A stretch of DNA of 64,000 bases from Alphaproteobacteria bacterium (GCA_024742485.1 JANSYK010000004.1:124001-188000), one strand, 5' to 3'. Shown: positions 8,341 through 16,709, numbered from the stretch's first letter. Numbers and translations are program-made. Notes: a model not told the origin generated them from the letters alone.

Positions 8341-8354
8341 TTGATGTCGATCAA
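8341..8354 (-). promoter_or_regulatory. FNR/FixK-type box, perfect
   Basis: TTGATgtcgATCAA matches the FNR/FixK consensus at every conserved base. It sits in the 158-bp gap between the FNR-type gene's stop and the DksA-like gene's start, suitably placed to activate the latter. Confidence 0.75.
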
Positions 8355-8382
8355 CCAGATCCCGGTCCAGACGACCCGTTTG

Positions 8383-9066
8383 TCAGGCTCGCTCGGCAAG
8401 AGCGCGCAATCCGGGCACATTGCAGACATGAACCCGGTGCTTCTTTGGCAACTCGATGACACCGTCTTCGCGAAGCTTCGTCAGGGTTCGACTGATGGTC
8501 TCGATGGTCAGGCCGAGGAAATCCGCAATATCCGATCGGCACATGGGCAAATCGAAACAGGTTTTGCAGTTTTTTGGTTCGCCCACACGATCGAGCAGCG
8601 TCAGCAGAAACGATGCTACTTTCTCCGTCGCGGATTTGCGACCGAGCATGATGAAGTGCTCCTGCATATTGTTAACCTCGGACGCCGCGAATTTCAGCAA
8701 TTTCTTGGCAAATTCGGGTTCCGATTCAATGGAGGCATGACAGGCATTCTTGTGATGGACGCGCAGCTTGACATCACACACAGCCTCGCAATCACTGTGG
8801 TAGAAACAGTCATGGCTCAGACCCACCAGATCTCCCGGATAGCCGAAGGACAAAATCTGCCGTCGCCCGTCGAACAACAGTTTGGAGGTGCGCACGACGC
8901 CCTCCAGGATCTCGTATATATAGATCGCATCATCGCCTTCGCAGAACATCCGGTGACCGGCTTCAGCCGTGCTGAAATGGGAGTGTTTTGCCGTTTCCGC
9001 TTCCACGAAGTGCGGCAATCTGATCTCGGAATGTTCGAAGATACCGATGGGTGACGTGACATACAT
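8383..9066 (-). CDS. CRP/FNR-superfamily regulator, FixK/FnrN type
   Basis: The 227-residue product has a cyclic-nucleotide-binding-type beta-roll (residues about 15-125), a dimer helix (about 130-160) and an HTH whose recognition helix carries E189, S192 and R193 (LTIETISRTLTKL), the residues with which FNR reads TTGAT. It therefore should bind the boxes listed here. It lacks the N-terminal Fe-S cysteine cluster of FNR, but has nine cysteines, including C87/C93/C97 in the beta-roll and C167/C170/C176 just before the HTH. GAGGAG lies 6 bases before ATG 9066. It is divergent from the response-regulator gene. The oxygen link is inferred. Confidence 0.88.
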   Translation of the reverse strand: MYVTSPIGIFEHSEIRLPHFVEAETAKHSHFSTAEAGHRMFCEGDDAIYIYEILEGVVRTSKLLFDGRRQILSFGYPGDLVGLSHDCFYHSDCEAVCDVKLRVHHKNACHASIESEPEFAKKLLKFAASEVNNMQEHFIMLGRKSATEKVASFLLTLLDRVGEPKNCKTCFDLPMCRSDIADFLGLTIETISRTLTKLREDGVIELPKKHRVHVCNVPGLRALAERA

Positions 9067-9262
9067 GCCGGGCTCCTCTCATTCGCTGGTGAATGTTTGA
9101 AGCCATACAATCCTATGTAGGTAATCCCTTTATGGCAGCCATGTAGCGTTGTGTATCAGAATGTCGCTTTGCGATGATGGACATGTGCTCTATAAAACTC
9201 TCACGGCAATGGCGTGTGCCGTAAGTGGGCAATTTGTGAACCTCTCGAAATTTGGGTGCTTT

Positions 9263-10021
9263 GTGTCCGAACGTGCGAAATCAATCTTGGTCGTGGACGA
9301 CGATCCGAAGGTTCGTCTGCTGCTTCGCCGCTGCCTCGAGACAGAGAATTATCAGGTCCTGGAGGCCGATTGCGAAGCTGCCGTTCATCGATGCCTTGAT
9401 GAAAATACCGTCGACCTGATCACTTTGGATCTCAATCTCGGGGTCGAAAGCGGCCTGACCATTGCGGCCGGCCTGCGTGCCAATTCCGATATTCCGATCA
9501 TCATCGTCACCGGCAAGGGCGATGTTATCGACAAGGTGGTCGGCCTGGAAATGGGTGCCGACGACTATATATCGAAACCATTCCATGTCCGGGAAGTCCT
9601 GGCGCGCATCCGCTCCGTATTGCGACGCAGCGACACGCGATCCGATCCACCATGCGAACCGGCTTCGCCGGAGACGGGGCCAAACAGCGACACCGTTTTC
9701 CGCTTTGGTGACTGGATTGCCGATCCAAACAAATTTGAACTGACGCGTGTCGGAAGCAATTCGCCGCAGGACCTGACAACAGCCGATTTCCGGCTGTTGA
9801 CCGTTTTTCTTGAAAACCCCAGACGGGTGCTGTCCCGCGATCAGATAATGGACAGACTCAGCGGACAGGAATGGACCCCCTATGACCGGGCGATCGACAA
9901 TCAGGTGGCCCGTCTGCGCAAGAAAATCGAGCCCGATCCAACCAACCCGACGATCATCAAAACCGTCCGGGGCATTGGCTACACGCTGGTCGCCGAAGTC
10001 ACTGCCATCGAAGCGGACTGA
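9263..10021 (+). CDS. OmpR/PhoB-family response regulator
   Basis: The product (252 residues from GTG 9263) has a receiver domain with the acidic VDDD pocket, phospho-acceptor aspartate in LITLDLNL, the threonine of IIIVTGKGD and the lysine of SKPFH, followed by a winged-helix DNA-binding domain ending TVRGIGYTLVAE. The frame stays open to 9149, but receiver homology begins only at SERAKSILVVDDD, so the start is uncertain and no strong ribosome binding site is seen. It is convergent with the haem-PAS hybrid kinase, its likely partner, and divergent from the FNR-type gene. Confidence 0.88.
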   Translation: MSERAKSILVVDDDPKVRLLLRRCLETENYQVLEADCEAAVHRCLDENTVDLITLDLNLGVESGLTIAAGLRANSDIPIIIVTGKGDVIDKVVGLEMGADDYISKPFHVREVLARIRSVLRRSDTRSDPPCEPASPETGPNSDTVFRFGDWIADPNKFELTRVGSNSPQDLTTADFRLLTVFLENPRRVLSRDQIMDRLSGQEWTPYDRAIDNQVARLRKKIEPDPTNPTIIKTVRGIGYTLVAEVTAIEAD

Positions 10022-10042
10022 GCGGCGTGCAATTTGCGCCGC
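10022..10042. terminator. bidirectional hairpin between response regulator and kinase
   Basis: GCGGCG (10022-10027) pairs with CGCCGC (10037-10042) around a 9-base loop, directly after the response-regulator stop and 8 bp from the convergent kinase stop. T-runs are weak, so the terminator call is tentative. Confidence 0.4.
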
Positions 10043-10049
10043 AAGTGCT

Positions 10050-11603
10050 CTAGCCCCCGCGGCGATGTGTCTCCAGCACGTCGCGCAGCAGCCGCGCCAG
10101 ATCGATCTGTTTATAGGGCTTGCGCAGCAATTGAATGGAATGCGAACCAAGCCTTTGGGCGTTCATCAGGTCTTCCGCATAGCCCGACGTCAGCAACACC
10201 GCGATACCAGGATGGTTGCGGTGCACATGATCAGCAACATCATATCCCGAGATTCCGCCGGGCATTGCCAGATCGGTAAAAACGAGATCAATGCCATCCG
10301 TCCTGCCCAGAATTTCCAGAGCCTCGCCTCCATTTTGGGCCGCAAGCGTGCGATAGTTCAATAACTTCAGGCGCTCAAGCGTTAGCCGGCAGACCCGCGG
10401 ATCGTCCTCGACAACAAGAACCAGTTCGCCTGAACCCTGCAATTCATCGTCGGGGAGGCTGCTCCGTTCGATCCTGGTCGTCTCATCTTCAACCTCGTGG
10501 CGCGGCAGGTAAATATTGACCGTCGTGCCGATCGACTCCTCCGAATAGATCGTCACATTGCCACCGGACTGCTTGGCAAATCCGTAGACCATCGACAGTC
10601 CGAGACCGGTTCCCTGTCCCGCCGGCTTTGTCGTGAAAAAAGGTTCGAATGCCCGCTGCAGGGTCGTATCCGCCATCCCGGACCCGGCGTCCGAAACCGA
10701 AATTCGAACATAGTCGCCGGCCTCTACTCCGACCTCGATGGCCGAATAGGGCGCATCAATGACGACATTGCTGGTTTCTATTATCAGACTGCCAAGATCG
10801 GGCATCGCGTCCCGGGAATTGATCGCGAGATTGAGCAGTGCGTTTTCAAATTTGCCCGGATCGATACGGGTGGTCCACAGATCGGAAAACAGCACCGTTT
10901 GCAGTTCGATGTTTCCATCCAGCGTCCGCTTCAACATGCTGGTCAGATCCCGAACGATCCGATTGACATCAACAACTTCGGGCTGCAAGACGCTGCGGCT
11001 GGCAAAAGCAAGAAGCTGACTGGTGAGGTCGGCACCCATTTCCGCCGCGGCTTGCGCTTCCTCCAGCAGCGCCCGTTGTTCGGGTGCGTCGATGTTCAGC
11101 TCGAGCAATTCGAGATTGCCGGTGATGACGGTCAGAAGATTGTTGAAATCATGGGCAACGCCACCCGTGAGTTGACCGGCGGCTTCGAGCCGTTGCGACC
11201 GCTCCAATGCGCGCTCGGTGTTCTTTCTGGCCGTCAGATCATGAATGATCCCGCAAAAATAGACCCCGTCTTCGGCCCAGAATTCGGTCACCGTGAGATG
11301 AATGGGGAAGGTCGAGCCGTTCTTTTTCAAGCCCTCCGCTTCACGGCCTTTTCCGATGATCCGCTTTTCTCCGGTTTCCAGGTAACGGCGAAGATATTCG
11401 TCGTGTTGCGAAGCCCACGGCTCGGGCATCAGAATGCTGATATTGCGTCCGATCATCTCGTCGATCGCATGGCCAAAAAGCAATTCCGCCGATTTGTTCG
11501 CGGACTGAATAATCCCATGACGATCGATGCTGACAATGGAATCGACCGCGGCATCCAGCAACGCCTCCAATTTGCTTTTCTTTTCGGATTCGTCGGTGCT
11601 CAC
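10050..11603 (-). CDS. FixL-like haem-PAS hybrid histidine kinase with C-terminal receiver
   Basis: The 517-residue soluble protein has a PAS domain (about 15-125), a HisKA/HATPase kinase (phospho-His H151 in GGVAHDFNN; G-rich TGLGLSMVYG) and a receiver (about 385-505; phospho-Asp in FTDLAMPGG). The PAS domain reads ILMPEPWASQHDEY...IIGKGR, closely like Bradyrhizobium FixL ILMPEPDRSRHDSY...IIGIGR. H67 aligns with the haem-ligand His200 and R87 with the distal Arg220, at the same 20-residue spacing. Haem-based oxygen sensing is therefore likely, though not shown. The start is GTG 11603. An FNR-type box lies 38 bp upstream, shared with the BON gene. Confidence 0.85.
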   Translation of the reverse strand: MSTDESEKKSKLEALLDAAVDSIVSIDRHGIIQSANKSAELLFGHAIDEMIGRNISILMPEPWASQHDEYLRRYLETGEKRIIGKGREAEGLKKNGSTFPIHLTVTEFWAEDGVYFCGIIHDLTARKNTERALERSQRLEAAGQLTGGVAHDFNNLLTVITGNLELLELNIDAPEQRALLEEAQAAAEMGADLTSQLLAFASRSVLQPEVVDVNRIVRDLTSMLKRTLDGNIELQTVLFSDLWTTRIDPGKFENALLNLAINSRDAMPDLGSLIIETSNVVIDAPYSAIEVGVEAGDYVRISVSDAGSGMADTTLQRAFEPFFTTKPAGQGTGLGLSMVYGFAKQSGGNVTIYSEESIGTTVNIYLPRHEVEDETTRIERSSLPDDELQGSGELVLVVEDDPRVCRLTLERLKLLNYRTLAAQNGGEALEILGRTDGIDLVFTDLAMPGGISGYDVADHVHRNHPGIAVLLTSGYAEDLMNAQRLGSHSIQLLRKPYKQIDLARLLRDVLETHRRGG

Positions 11604-11640
11604 GCAATTCCGCCCGTTCGGTGTTCAAACTTATTCCTGA

Positions 11641-11654
11641 TTGATGCACGTCAA
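11641..11654. promoter_or_regulatory. FNR/FixK-type box between kinase and BON gene
   Basis: TTGATgcacGTCAA has one deviation (G for A) that is common in FixK/DNR sites. Its centre is 69 bp from the BON start codon and 45 bp from the kinase start codon, so it could serve either. Confidence 0.7.
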
Positions 11655-11715
11655 TTGGCAACTCTGCAACTTTGACACGCTGATTCCACCACCACATCAA
11701 TTGCAGGAGGATGAC

Positions 11716-12366
11716 ATGATTCCCGATTCGACATTGAAGCAACGGGTTCTGGACGAACTGCGTTGGGACACCAAAGTAAACGACGCCCATATTGGCGTGA
11801 CCGCCTCGGACAGTTCTGTGACGCTCAGCGGTCATGTGACCAACTTCCCCGAAAAGTTTGCTGCGGGAGAAGCTGCGAAAAGAGTGCGCGGTGTCAAAGC
11901 CGTCGCCGATGAGATCAAGGTCCATCTCCCGGTTGAGCACCGTCGCGACGACAGCGACATTGCCGAGCGTATCGCCCATGTGCTGGAATGGAATATCTCT
12001 ATCCCGAACAACAACATCCAGGCCAAGGTACGGAAAGGATCCGTCACATTGAGTGGCGAAGTTGAATGGCAACACCAACGTTCCCATGTCGAGCAACAGG
12101 TTCGTCACGTTGGCGGCATCAGGGATGTTTCGAACCACATCACGGTCAAGAAAGAGGTGACCACCGCCGAGATCAAGAAGAAGATTGAGGATGCTCTGCA
12201 AAGAAACTCCGAGAGGGAAGCAGAGCAGATCAACGTCTCGGTGTCCGGCGATACGGTAACACTGGAGGGTCAGGTCAAGGCATTCTACGAACGCGATCTG
12301 ATAAAACGCGCGGCCTGGGCAGCGCCCGGTGTGCGCCGCATCGTCGACAATATTCGCGTTTCGTGA
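11716..12366 (+). CDS. triple BON-domain protein
   Basis: The 216-residue product contains three BON domains (about 5-70, 78-145, 150-215), each with the VTLSGHV/VTLSGEV/VTLEGQV strand and a conserved GVRxVxxxI ending (GVKAVADEI, GIRDVSNHI, GVRRIVDNI). BON domains bind membranes or ligands. No signal peptide is visible, so it is probably cytoplasmic, like three-BON stress proteins of other proteobacteria. AGGAGG lies 5 bases before ATG 11716. It follows an FNR-type box. Confidence 0.88.
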   Translation: MIPDSTLKQRVLDELRWDTKVNDAHIGVTASDSSVTLSGHVTNFPEKFAAGEAAKRVRGVKAVADEIKVHLPVEHRRDDSDIAERIAHVLEWNISIPNNNIQAKVRKGSVTLSGEVEWQHQRSHVEQQVRHVGGIRDVSNHITVKKEVTTAEIKKKIEDALQRNSEREAEQINVSVSGDTVTLEGQVKAFYERDLIKRAAWAAPGVRRIVDNIRVS

Positions 12367-12534
12367 TGTCGCGTTTCTTGCGATTGGTCCATATCACCGA
12401 CCGTTGAAGACAGCCACGCCAACCGCGCCCGCGATCCAGTGACAAACGCATCCCGGGCGCAAAATGTGCCTGATTTGAACAGGCGGATTACCGGATATCG
12501 GCGTCCGGCCACCCGTCGGTTTTCGTGTCGTCTG

Positions 12535-12548
12535 TTGATCTGGCTCAA
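12535..12548 (+). promoter_or_regulatory. FNR/FixK-type box upstream of VIT1-like gene
   Basis: TTGATctggCTCAA has one mismatch in the second half-site. It lies 63 bp before the TTG start of the transporter gene, within a 244-bp gap that has no other recognised feature. Confidence 0.5.
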
Positions 12549-12610
12549 CCCGGTCGGAACTGTTTCGGTCGAAAATTCCGCTGATCCCTCATCAAGGCAG
12601 GCACGGGCGA

Positions 12611-13327
12611 TTGGAACACAGTCATACACCGGAAGACATTCGCGAGCGGTTGGCCAAACCGTCGGCCACCAGCTACCTGCGCGATTGTGTCTATGGCGGG
12701 ATAGACGGCGCGGTCACGACATTCGCCATTGTGGCCGGTGTCGAGGGGGCCGGCTTTTCGCACACGGTGATCATTGCTCTCGGCATTGCCAATGTTCTGG
12801 CAGATGGTTTTTCGATGGCTGCCGGCAACTATTCGGCCACCAAGACGGACCTCGACAATTTGAAACGGCTGCGTGAAATCGAACGGAAACACATCCGGGA
12901 AATCCCCGAGGGCGAACGCGAGGAGATCAGACAGATCCTGCGGCTCAAAGGCTTGCGCGGTGACGTGCGCGAACAGGCGATGGAGGCCATCACCGCCGAT
13001 GAAACGGTTTGGATCGATATGATGGTTGCCGAGGAATACGGCATCGCGACCACGATCCCCAAGCCGCTTCCGGCGGCTTTCGCAACTTTCCTGTCCTTTC
13101 TCCTATGCGGTTCCGTTCCCCTGCTTCCCTTCGTGTTGCGCATGGCGGACCCGTTTACCACGGCGATCATCGCAACCGGCGTGACGTTCTTTGCAATCGG
13201 CGCCATGAAGAGCCGCTGGTCCTTGTCAAGTTGGTGGCGGTCAGGATCGGAAACACTCCTTATTGGTGCCGTGGCAGCGGCCATCGCCTTTGTTGCAGGA
13301 TATTGGATCGGCCTGATCACCGGCTGA
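12611..13327 (+). CDS. VIT1/CCC1-family iron/manganese transporter
   Basis: The 238-residue product has the VIT1/DUF125 pattern: YLRDCVYGGIDGAVTTFAIVAGVEGAG in the first helix, ADGFSMAAGNYSATKT in the second, a charged central segment rich in Glu (about 85-140), and three C-terminal membrane helices. The family moves Fe2+ or Mn2+ out of the cytosol in exchange for protons. The start is TTG 12611 with only a weak ribosome binding site (no upstream ATG is usable). It lies between two FNR-type boxes and may limit free iron under low oxygen (inference). Confidence 0.85.
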   Translation: MEHSHTPEDIRERLAKPSATSYLRDCVYGGIDGAVTTFAIVAGVEGAGFSHTVIIALGIANVLADGFSMAAGNYSATKTDLDNLKRLREIERKHIREIPEGEREEIRQILRLKGLRGDVREQAMEAITADETVWIDMMVAEEYGIATTIPKPLPAAFATFLSFLLCGSVPLLPFVLRMADPFTTAIIATGVTFFAIGAMKSRWSLSSWWRSGSETLLIGAVAAAIAFVAGYWIGLITG

Positions 13328-13328
13328 T

Positions 13329-13342
13329 TTGATCGCGGTCAA
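13329..13342 (+). promoter_or_regulatory. FNR/FixK-type box upstream of host-attachment-family gene
   Basis: TTGATcgcgGTCAA begins two bases after the VIT1-like stop codon and lies 53 bp before the next start codon. The same 14 bases recur exactly at 30282-30295. Confidence 0.7.
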
Positions 13343-13394
13343 AGGGCTTGGCGCCATCGCGGATAATGTTCCGCCCATGGGAGGATAGAAGCAA

Positions 13395-13832
13395 ATGAAA
13401 CCCATCAAGACCTGGATCCTGATTGCCGACAGCAACCGCGCGCATATGGTCGAAAACACAGGACCGGGCCACGGACTCCGGCAACTACCGGATATCGGGT
13501 GGTCCGCTCCGCAACAGGCCGGGCACAAGGACGACTCCGGCCGATCCTTCAACAGCGTCGGGTCGATGCGCCACAAGATGGAACCAAATCAGCGGACCGG
13601 AGAACATGGTGAGGCTTTTGCCAGGGCAATGTTTGCGGATCTGGTCAGATTGAAGCAGAGGGGCGGGTTCGACCGCCTGATTCTCTGCGCCCCGCCTGCA
13701 ATGCTCGGCCACCTGCGCAAACAGCTGCCGGACCAGTTGAAATCCGACGTCACAGCGGAAGTCGCAAAGGATTTGACGCAAATCGCGCTGGCCAGATTGC
13801 CGGCACATTTTTCCGATGTTCTGGCGATATAG
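13395..13832 (+). CDS. host attachment family protein
   Basis: The 145-residue cytosolic product begins with TWILIADSNRAHMVEN and has an HGEAFARAMFADL helix and a F-D-R-L-I-L-C-A-P-P strand. This matches the Host_attach family, named after an Agrobacterium attachment locus and related to the archaeal eRF1-like fold. Biochemical function is not established. ATG 13395 follows GAGG at about 10 bases. It has its own FNR-type box and sits among stress genes, consistent with a stress role rather than attachment. Confidence 0.8.
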   Translation: MKPIKTWILIADSNRAHMVENTGPGHGLRQLPDIGWSAPQQAGHKDDSGRSFNSVGSMRHKMEPNQRTGEHGEAFARAMFADLVRLKQRGGFDRLILCAPPAMLGHLRKQLPDQLKSDVTAEVAKDLTQIALARLPAHFSDVLAI

Positions 13833-13840
13833 AACGATAC

Positions 13841-13854
13841 TTGATTCAACTCAA
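13841..13854 (+). promoter_or_regulatory. FNR/FixK-type box upstream of hsp20
   Basis: TTGATtcaaCTCAA has one mismatch in the second half-site. It begins 8 bp after the host-attachment gene's stop codon and lies 72 bp before the Hsp20 start codon. Confidence 0.5.
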
Positions 13855-13926
13855 ATGGCCACAATGCCAGTCGGCTATGACTTCCCGTGGCTGCACTGTG
13901 GCAGCCGGAAAACATGGAGATGAAAA

Positions 13927-14418
13927 ATGACACGCTCTTTCCTTCCCTCCCTGTTCAGCAATGAAAAATCGGACGCGCCGGTTTTTCACTCATTGCATAA
14001 GGAGATCGACCGCGTCTTTGATGAGTTTAAAGGTCTGGTTCCCCGTTTCGACCCCGAACGGTTCCCCGGATTCAACGGTCAGATCGTTCCGCGTCTGAAT
14101 CTGAGCGAGACGGAGGATGCCGTCGAGATTACCGCCGAATTGCCCGGCGTCGGCGAAGACGAGGTCGATGTATCCGTATCGTCCAATGTATTGACCCTGA
14201 AGGGTGAAAAATCGGCGAAGAAGGAAGAAAAGGATAAGGACTATCACGTTGTGGAACGATCCTATGGCAGTTTTGCCCGCACAATTCCTTTGTCCTTTGA
14301 CATCAATCCCGACGAAGTCGATGCCAAATTCAGCAATGGTGTCCTGACCATAACCATCAGGAAACCACCGGAAATCGCAGCCAAGACAAAGAAGATTGCG
14401 GTCAGCAAGGACAATTGA
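13927..14418 (+). CDS. Hsp20/alpha-crystallin small heat-shock protein
   Basis: The 163-residue product has an N-terminal arm, an alpha-crystallin domain (about 55-150) with ELPGVGEDEVDVSV, ERSYGSFARTIPL and the A-x-x-x-N-GVLTITIRKP motif, and a short basic tail. It is an ATP-independent holdase that binds unfolding proteins. ATG 13927 follows a GGAGATGAAAA leader (ribosome binding site GGAG). An FNR-type box lies upstream, and a universal stress gene follows by 125 bp. Confidence 0.93.
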   Translation: MTRSFLPSLFSNEKSDAPVFHSLHKEIDRVFDEFKGLVPRFDPERFPGFNGQIVPRLNLSETEDAVEITAELPGVGEDEVDVSVSSNVLTLKGEKSAKKEEKDKDYHVVERSYGSFARTIPLSFDINPDEVDAKFSNGVLTITIRKPPEIAAKTKKIAVSKDN

Positions 14419-14543
14419 TTGATGCGGACGATCGCATTGCTGCGGGCGCATGGAAATGGCATGCGTCCGCACTTCGCGGTGCCTCAAGCCTCAATCGGAG
14501 ACATCGACGACACCGCCACGCATCTGCAAAAATGGAGGACTTC

Positions 14544-15386
14544 ATGTCGTTTAAAACAATACTCGTCTGTCTGACGACCGAAACCAATGCCGAACGGCTG
14601 ATGAAAGCGGCCTGCTCCCTTGCCCGCAGATTCGATGCCCATCTGATCGGATTGCATACGCGGCAGGCCATGCTGGTTCATCCGGGTGTTGCCGTTCACC
14701 TCACACCCCAGTCCATCGAGGCTTTTCATGATGCTCAAAACCGCCAGGCTGAACAGATCCGGAAGATCTTCGAGCAACAGACAGCAAAGGAACCATTCGC
14801 CAATGAATGGCGGCTGGTGAATGCCGATGCCGGCAGTGCCAGTGAGCAGCTTGTCGAGCAGGCGCGCCGCGCTGACCTGGTGATCATGTCCCAGGCCGAT
14901 CCCGAACATGACAGGGCCGATCAGTCGGACATTCAAAGGGATGTGATCCAGGGTGCGGGCCGCCCGGTGATCGTCATACCGAATGTCGGAGAATATACAG
15001 AGTTCGGCAACAGGATCATGATCGGCTGGAGCGCCACCCGGGAAGCAACACGCGCATTGCACGACGCAATCCCGTTCGTACGTGACAAGGGCGAGGCAAC
15101 CGTCATGTGGGTCACCCACTCGGAAAAGGATGCCGACTATCTGGGTCGGTCGGCGGCGGAAGTCGCCAGCGGACTGGAGCGACACGGGATCAACACAACG
15201 GTCACCCATTGGCAAAATGCCGATATCAAGATCGGTGATGCCCTGCTGAACGAGGCCGCCGAGAACGGTGCCGACATGATCGTCACCGGCGCTTTCGGCC
15301 ACTCCCGTTTCTATGATTTTGCCATCGGAGCGACGACCACGCATCTGTTGAAACACATGACCGTACCGGTTCTCTTCTCCAATTGA
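14544..15386 (+). CDS. universal stress protein (tandem UspA domains)
   Basis: The 280-residue product has two Usp-type halves. The N-terminal half starts FKTILVCLTTETNAERLMKAA, and the C-terminal half ends GAFGHSRFYDFAIGATTTHLLKHMTVPVLFSN, a Gx2Gx9G ATP-loop pattern followed by A-T rather than S/T. ATG 14544 has ATGGAGG about 10 bases before it, and the longer open frame upstream overlaps the hsp20 end without homology. It probably belongs to the hsp20 transcript. It is convergent with the M50 protease gene 12 bp away. Confidence 0.88.
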   Translation: MSFKTILVCLTTETNAERLMKAACSLARRFDAHLIGLHTRQAMLVHPGVAVHLTPQSIEAFHDAQNRQAEQIRKIFEQQTAKEPFANEWRLVNADAGSASEQLVEQARRADLVIMSQADPEHDRADQSDIQRDVIQGAGRPVIVIPNVGEYTEFGNRIMIGWSATREATRALHDAIPFVRDKGEATVMWVTHSEKDADYLGRSAAEVASGLERHGINTTVTHWQNADIKIGDALLNEAAENGADMIVTGAFGHSRFYDFAIGATTTHLLKHMTVPVLFSN

Positions 15387-15398
15387 CCGAGTATCACC

Positions 15399-16577
15399 TC
15401 ACAGCGCAATGAGGCCGGACCGATGTCCACGGGGCCTGTCCGGTTTACCGGACAGGCCCAGACCCTGCCGGATCGCCAGATAGGAGACGAGATCGGCCAG
15501 GGCGATCACCCCCTCCAGCGTGCCACCCTGTCCGACCAGCATCTTGCGCCGGCCACTCCTGACCATTTTTTCGAACAGCACGTCCGTCGGCATGTCCGCC
15601 GGAACAGTGTTCTCCTCACTGACCGGAACGAGAATGTCGCCAAGGCGGGCCGCCGACCAGTTTTCGCGGTCGATTTCCTGAATGAGTGACGTGTCGACAT
15701 AGCCCAGCAGGTGCTCGCCCTCGAGCACCGGGACAAAACTCACATTCCTTGCCAGCATCACATCGTCCACCAGGGTGGCGACATCGTCATGGACATCTGC
15801 GGTCCGCGGCGACTTTGTCATCAGCGATCGCACCGTCTGATCCCTGAGCGCCGTTTTGATCTGCAGCTGCCTGAAGCTGCCGGTCGATGCATTGATGACG
15901 AAAAATCCGATGAGAATCTGCCACAGACCGCCAACCGCGTTGGCCGAAAAGAGAGACAGCACGCCGGAGATGATCAACAAGGCCCCGAAACCGGTTCCCA
16001 GATTGCTGGCGATCCGCGTCGCCCACAAAAGATCATCCTTGATCCACCACAATACGGCCCGCAAGACCCGCCCACCATCCAATGGAAAGGCCGGCACGAG
16101 GTTGAAAAGTGCCAAGACAAGATTGATCAGACCAAGATAGGCCACAACCTCGTGCAGTGACTTTGAAACGCCACTGATGTCGAGCGCGCGAAGGGTCAAA
16201 AAGGCAAGGCCCGCAAGCGCAAAACTCATGGCCGGTCCGGCAATGGCAATCCAGAACTCCGATTTCGGATTGCGCGGTTCCTGTTCCAGCTCGGCAACGC
16301 CACCAAAGATGAAGAGCGTAATCCCGCCGATCTGCAGGTCGAATTGTCGGGCAACCAGCGCATGGGCAAGCTCATGCAGAATGAGCGACGCGAACAGACC
16401 GAGCATCGCCGCCACCGCAAGGGCAATATAGTCATATTGAGAATAGCCAGGCAGATTGATAGGGAAATAGGCGCTTGAAAGGCTCCAGACAATCAGGGCG
16501 GCAATGAGCAGCCAGCTTGGATCGATCCTGACCTTGAAGCCGAATATTTCGAACAGATTGATCGCATTCCTGAACAT
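15399..16577 (-). CDS. M50-family zinc metalloprotease with CBS domains
   Basis: The 392-residue membrane protein has an N-terminal hydrophobic region with the zinc motif HELAH (H-E-x-x-H) in the third helix, a second motif NLVPAFPLDGGR in a later helix giving the third metal ligand, and about six membrane segments. The C-terminal part (about 230-370) holds two CBS-type repeats that may bind nucleotides. It is a site-2-protease/SpoIVFB-like rhomboid-unrelated intramembrane enzyme; the substrate is unknown. ATG 16577 has GGAGAG upstream. A palindromic FNR-type box lies 73 bp upstream. Confidence 0.88.
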   Translation of the reverse strand: MFRNAINLFEIFGFKVRIDPSWLLIAALIVWSLSSAYFPINLPGYSQYDYIALAVAAMLGLFASLILHELAHALVARQFDLQIGGITLFIFGGVAELEQEPRNPKSEFWIAIAGPAMSFALAGLAFLTLRALDISGVSKSLHEVVAYLGLINLVLALFNLVPAFPLDGGRVLRAVLWWIKDDLLWATRIASNLGTGFGALLIISGVLSLFSANAVGGLWQILIGFFVINASTGSFRQLQIKTALRDQTVRSLMTKSPRTADVHDDVATLVDDVMLARNVSFVPVLEGEHLLGYVDTSLIQEIDRENWSAARLGDILVPVSEENTVPADMPTDVLFEKMVRSGRRKMLVGQGGTLEGVIALADLVSYLAIRQGLGLSGKPDRPRGHRSGLIAL

Positions 16578-16649
16578 CAATGCTCTCTCCAACGGGCCGA
16601 ATGCCACTGGCCATGCTGGAGAGTATTGACGGGATTGCGAAGACCTCTT

Positions 16650-16663
16650 TTGACTTCCGTCAA
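16650..16663. promoter_or_regulatory. FNR/DNR-type box between M50 protease and P-type ATPase
   Basis: TTGACttccGTCAA is a perfect inverted repeat of TTGAC with a 4-base spacer, 73 bp from the protease start and 168 bp from the ATPase start. Position favours the protease gene, but a site between divergent genes can serve both. Confidence 0.65.
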
Positions 16664-16709
16664 ATCCTTTCGCCGAACGGCCGAATAGTGTTCTGTTGGT
16701 GTCATCCAT

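Noticed and set aside
9104-9125. Palindrome CCTATGTAGG near the FNR-type gene as a FixJ-type site
   Set aside because: It only loosely fits the FixJ consensus, and the nearby regulator is OmpR-type; nothing else supports it.
10022-10060. CTAGAGCA at the kinase stop as another repeat copy
   Set aside because: Only eight bases match the repeat's left end before similarity is lost, so it was not counted.
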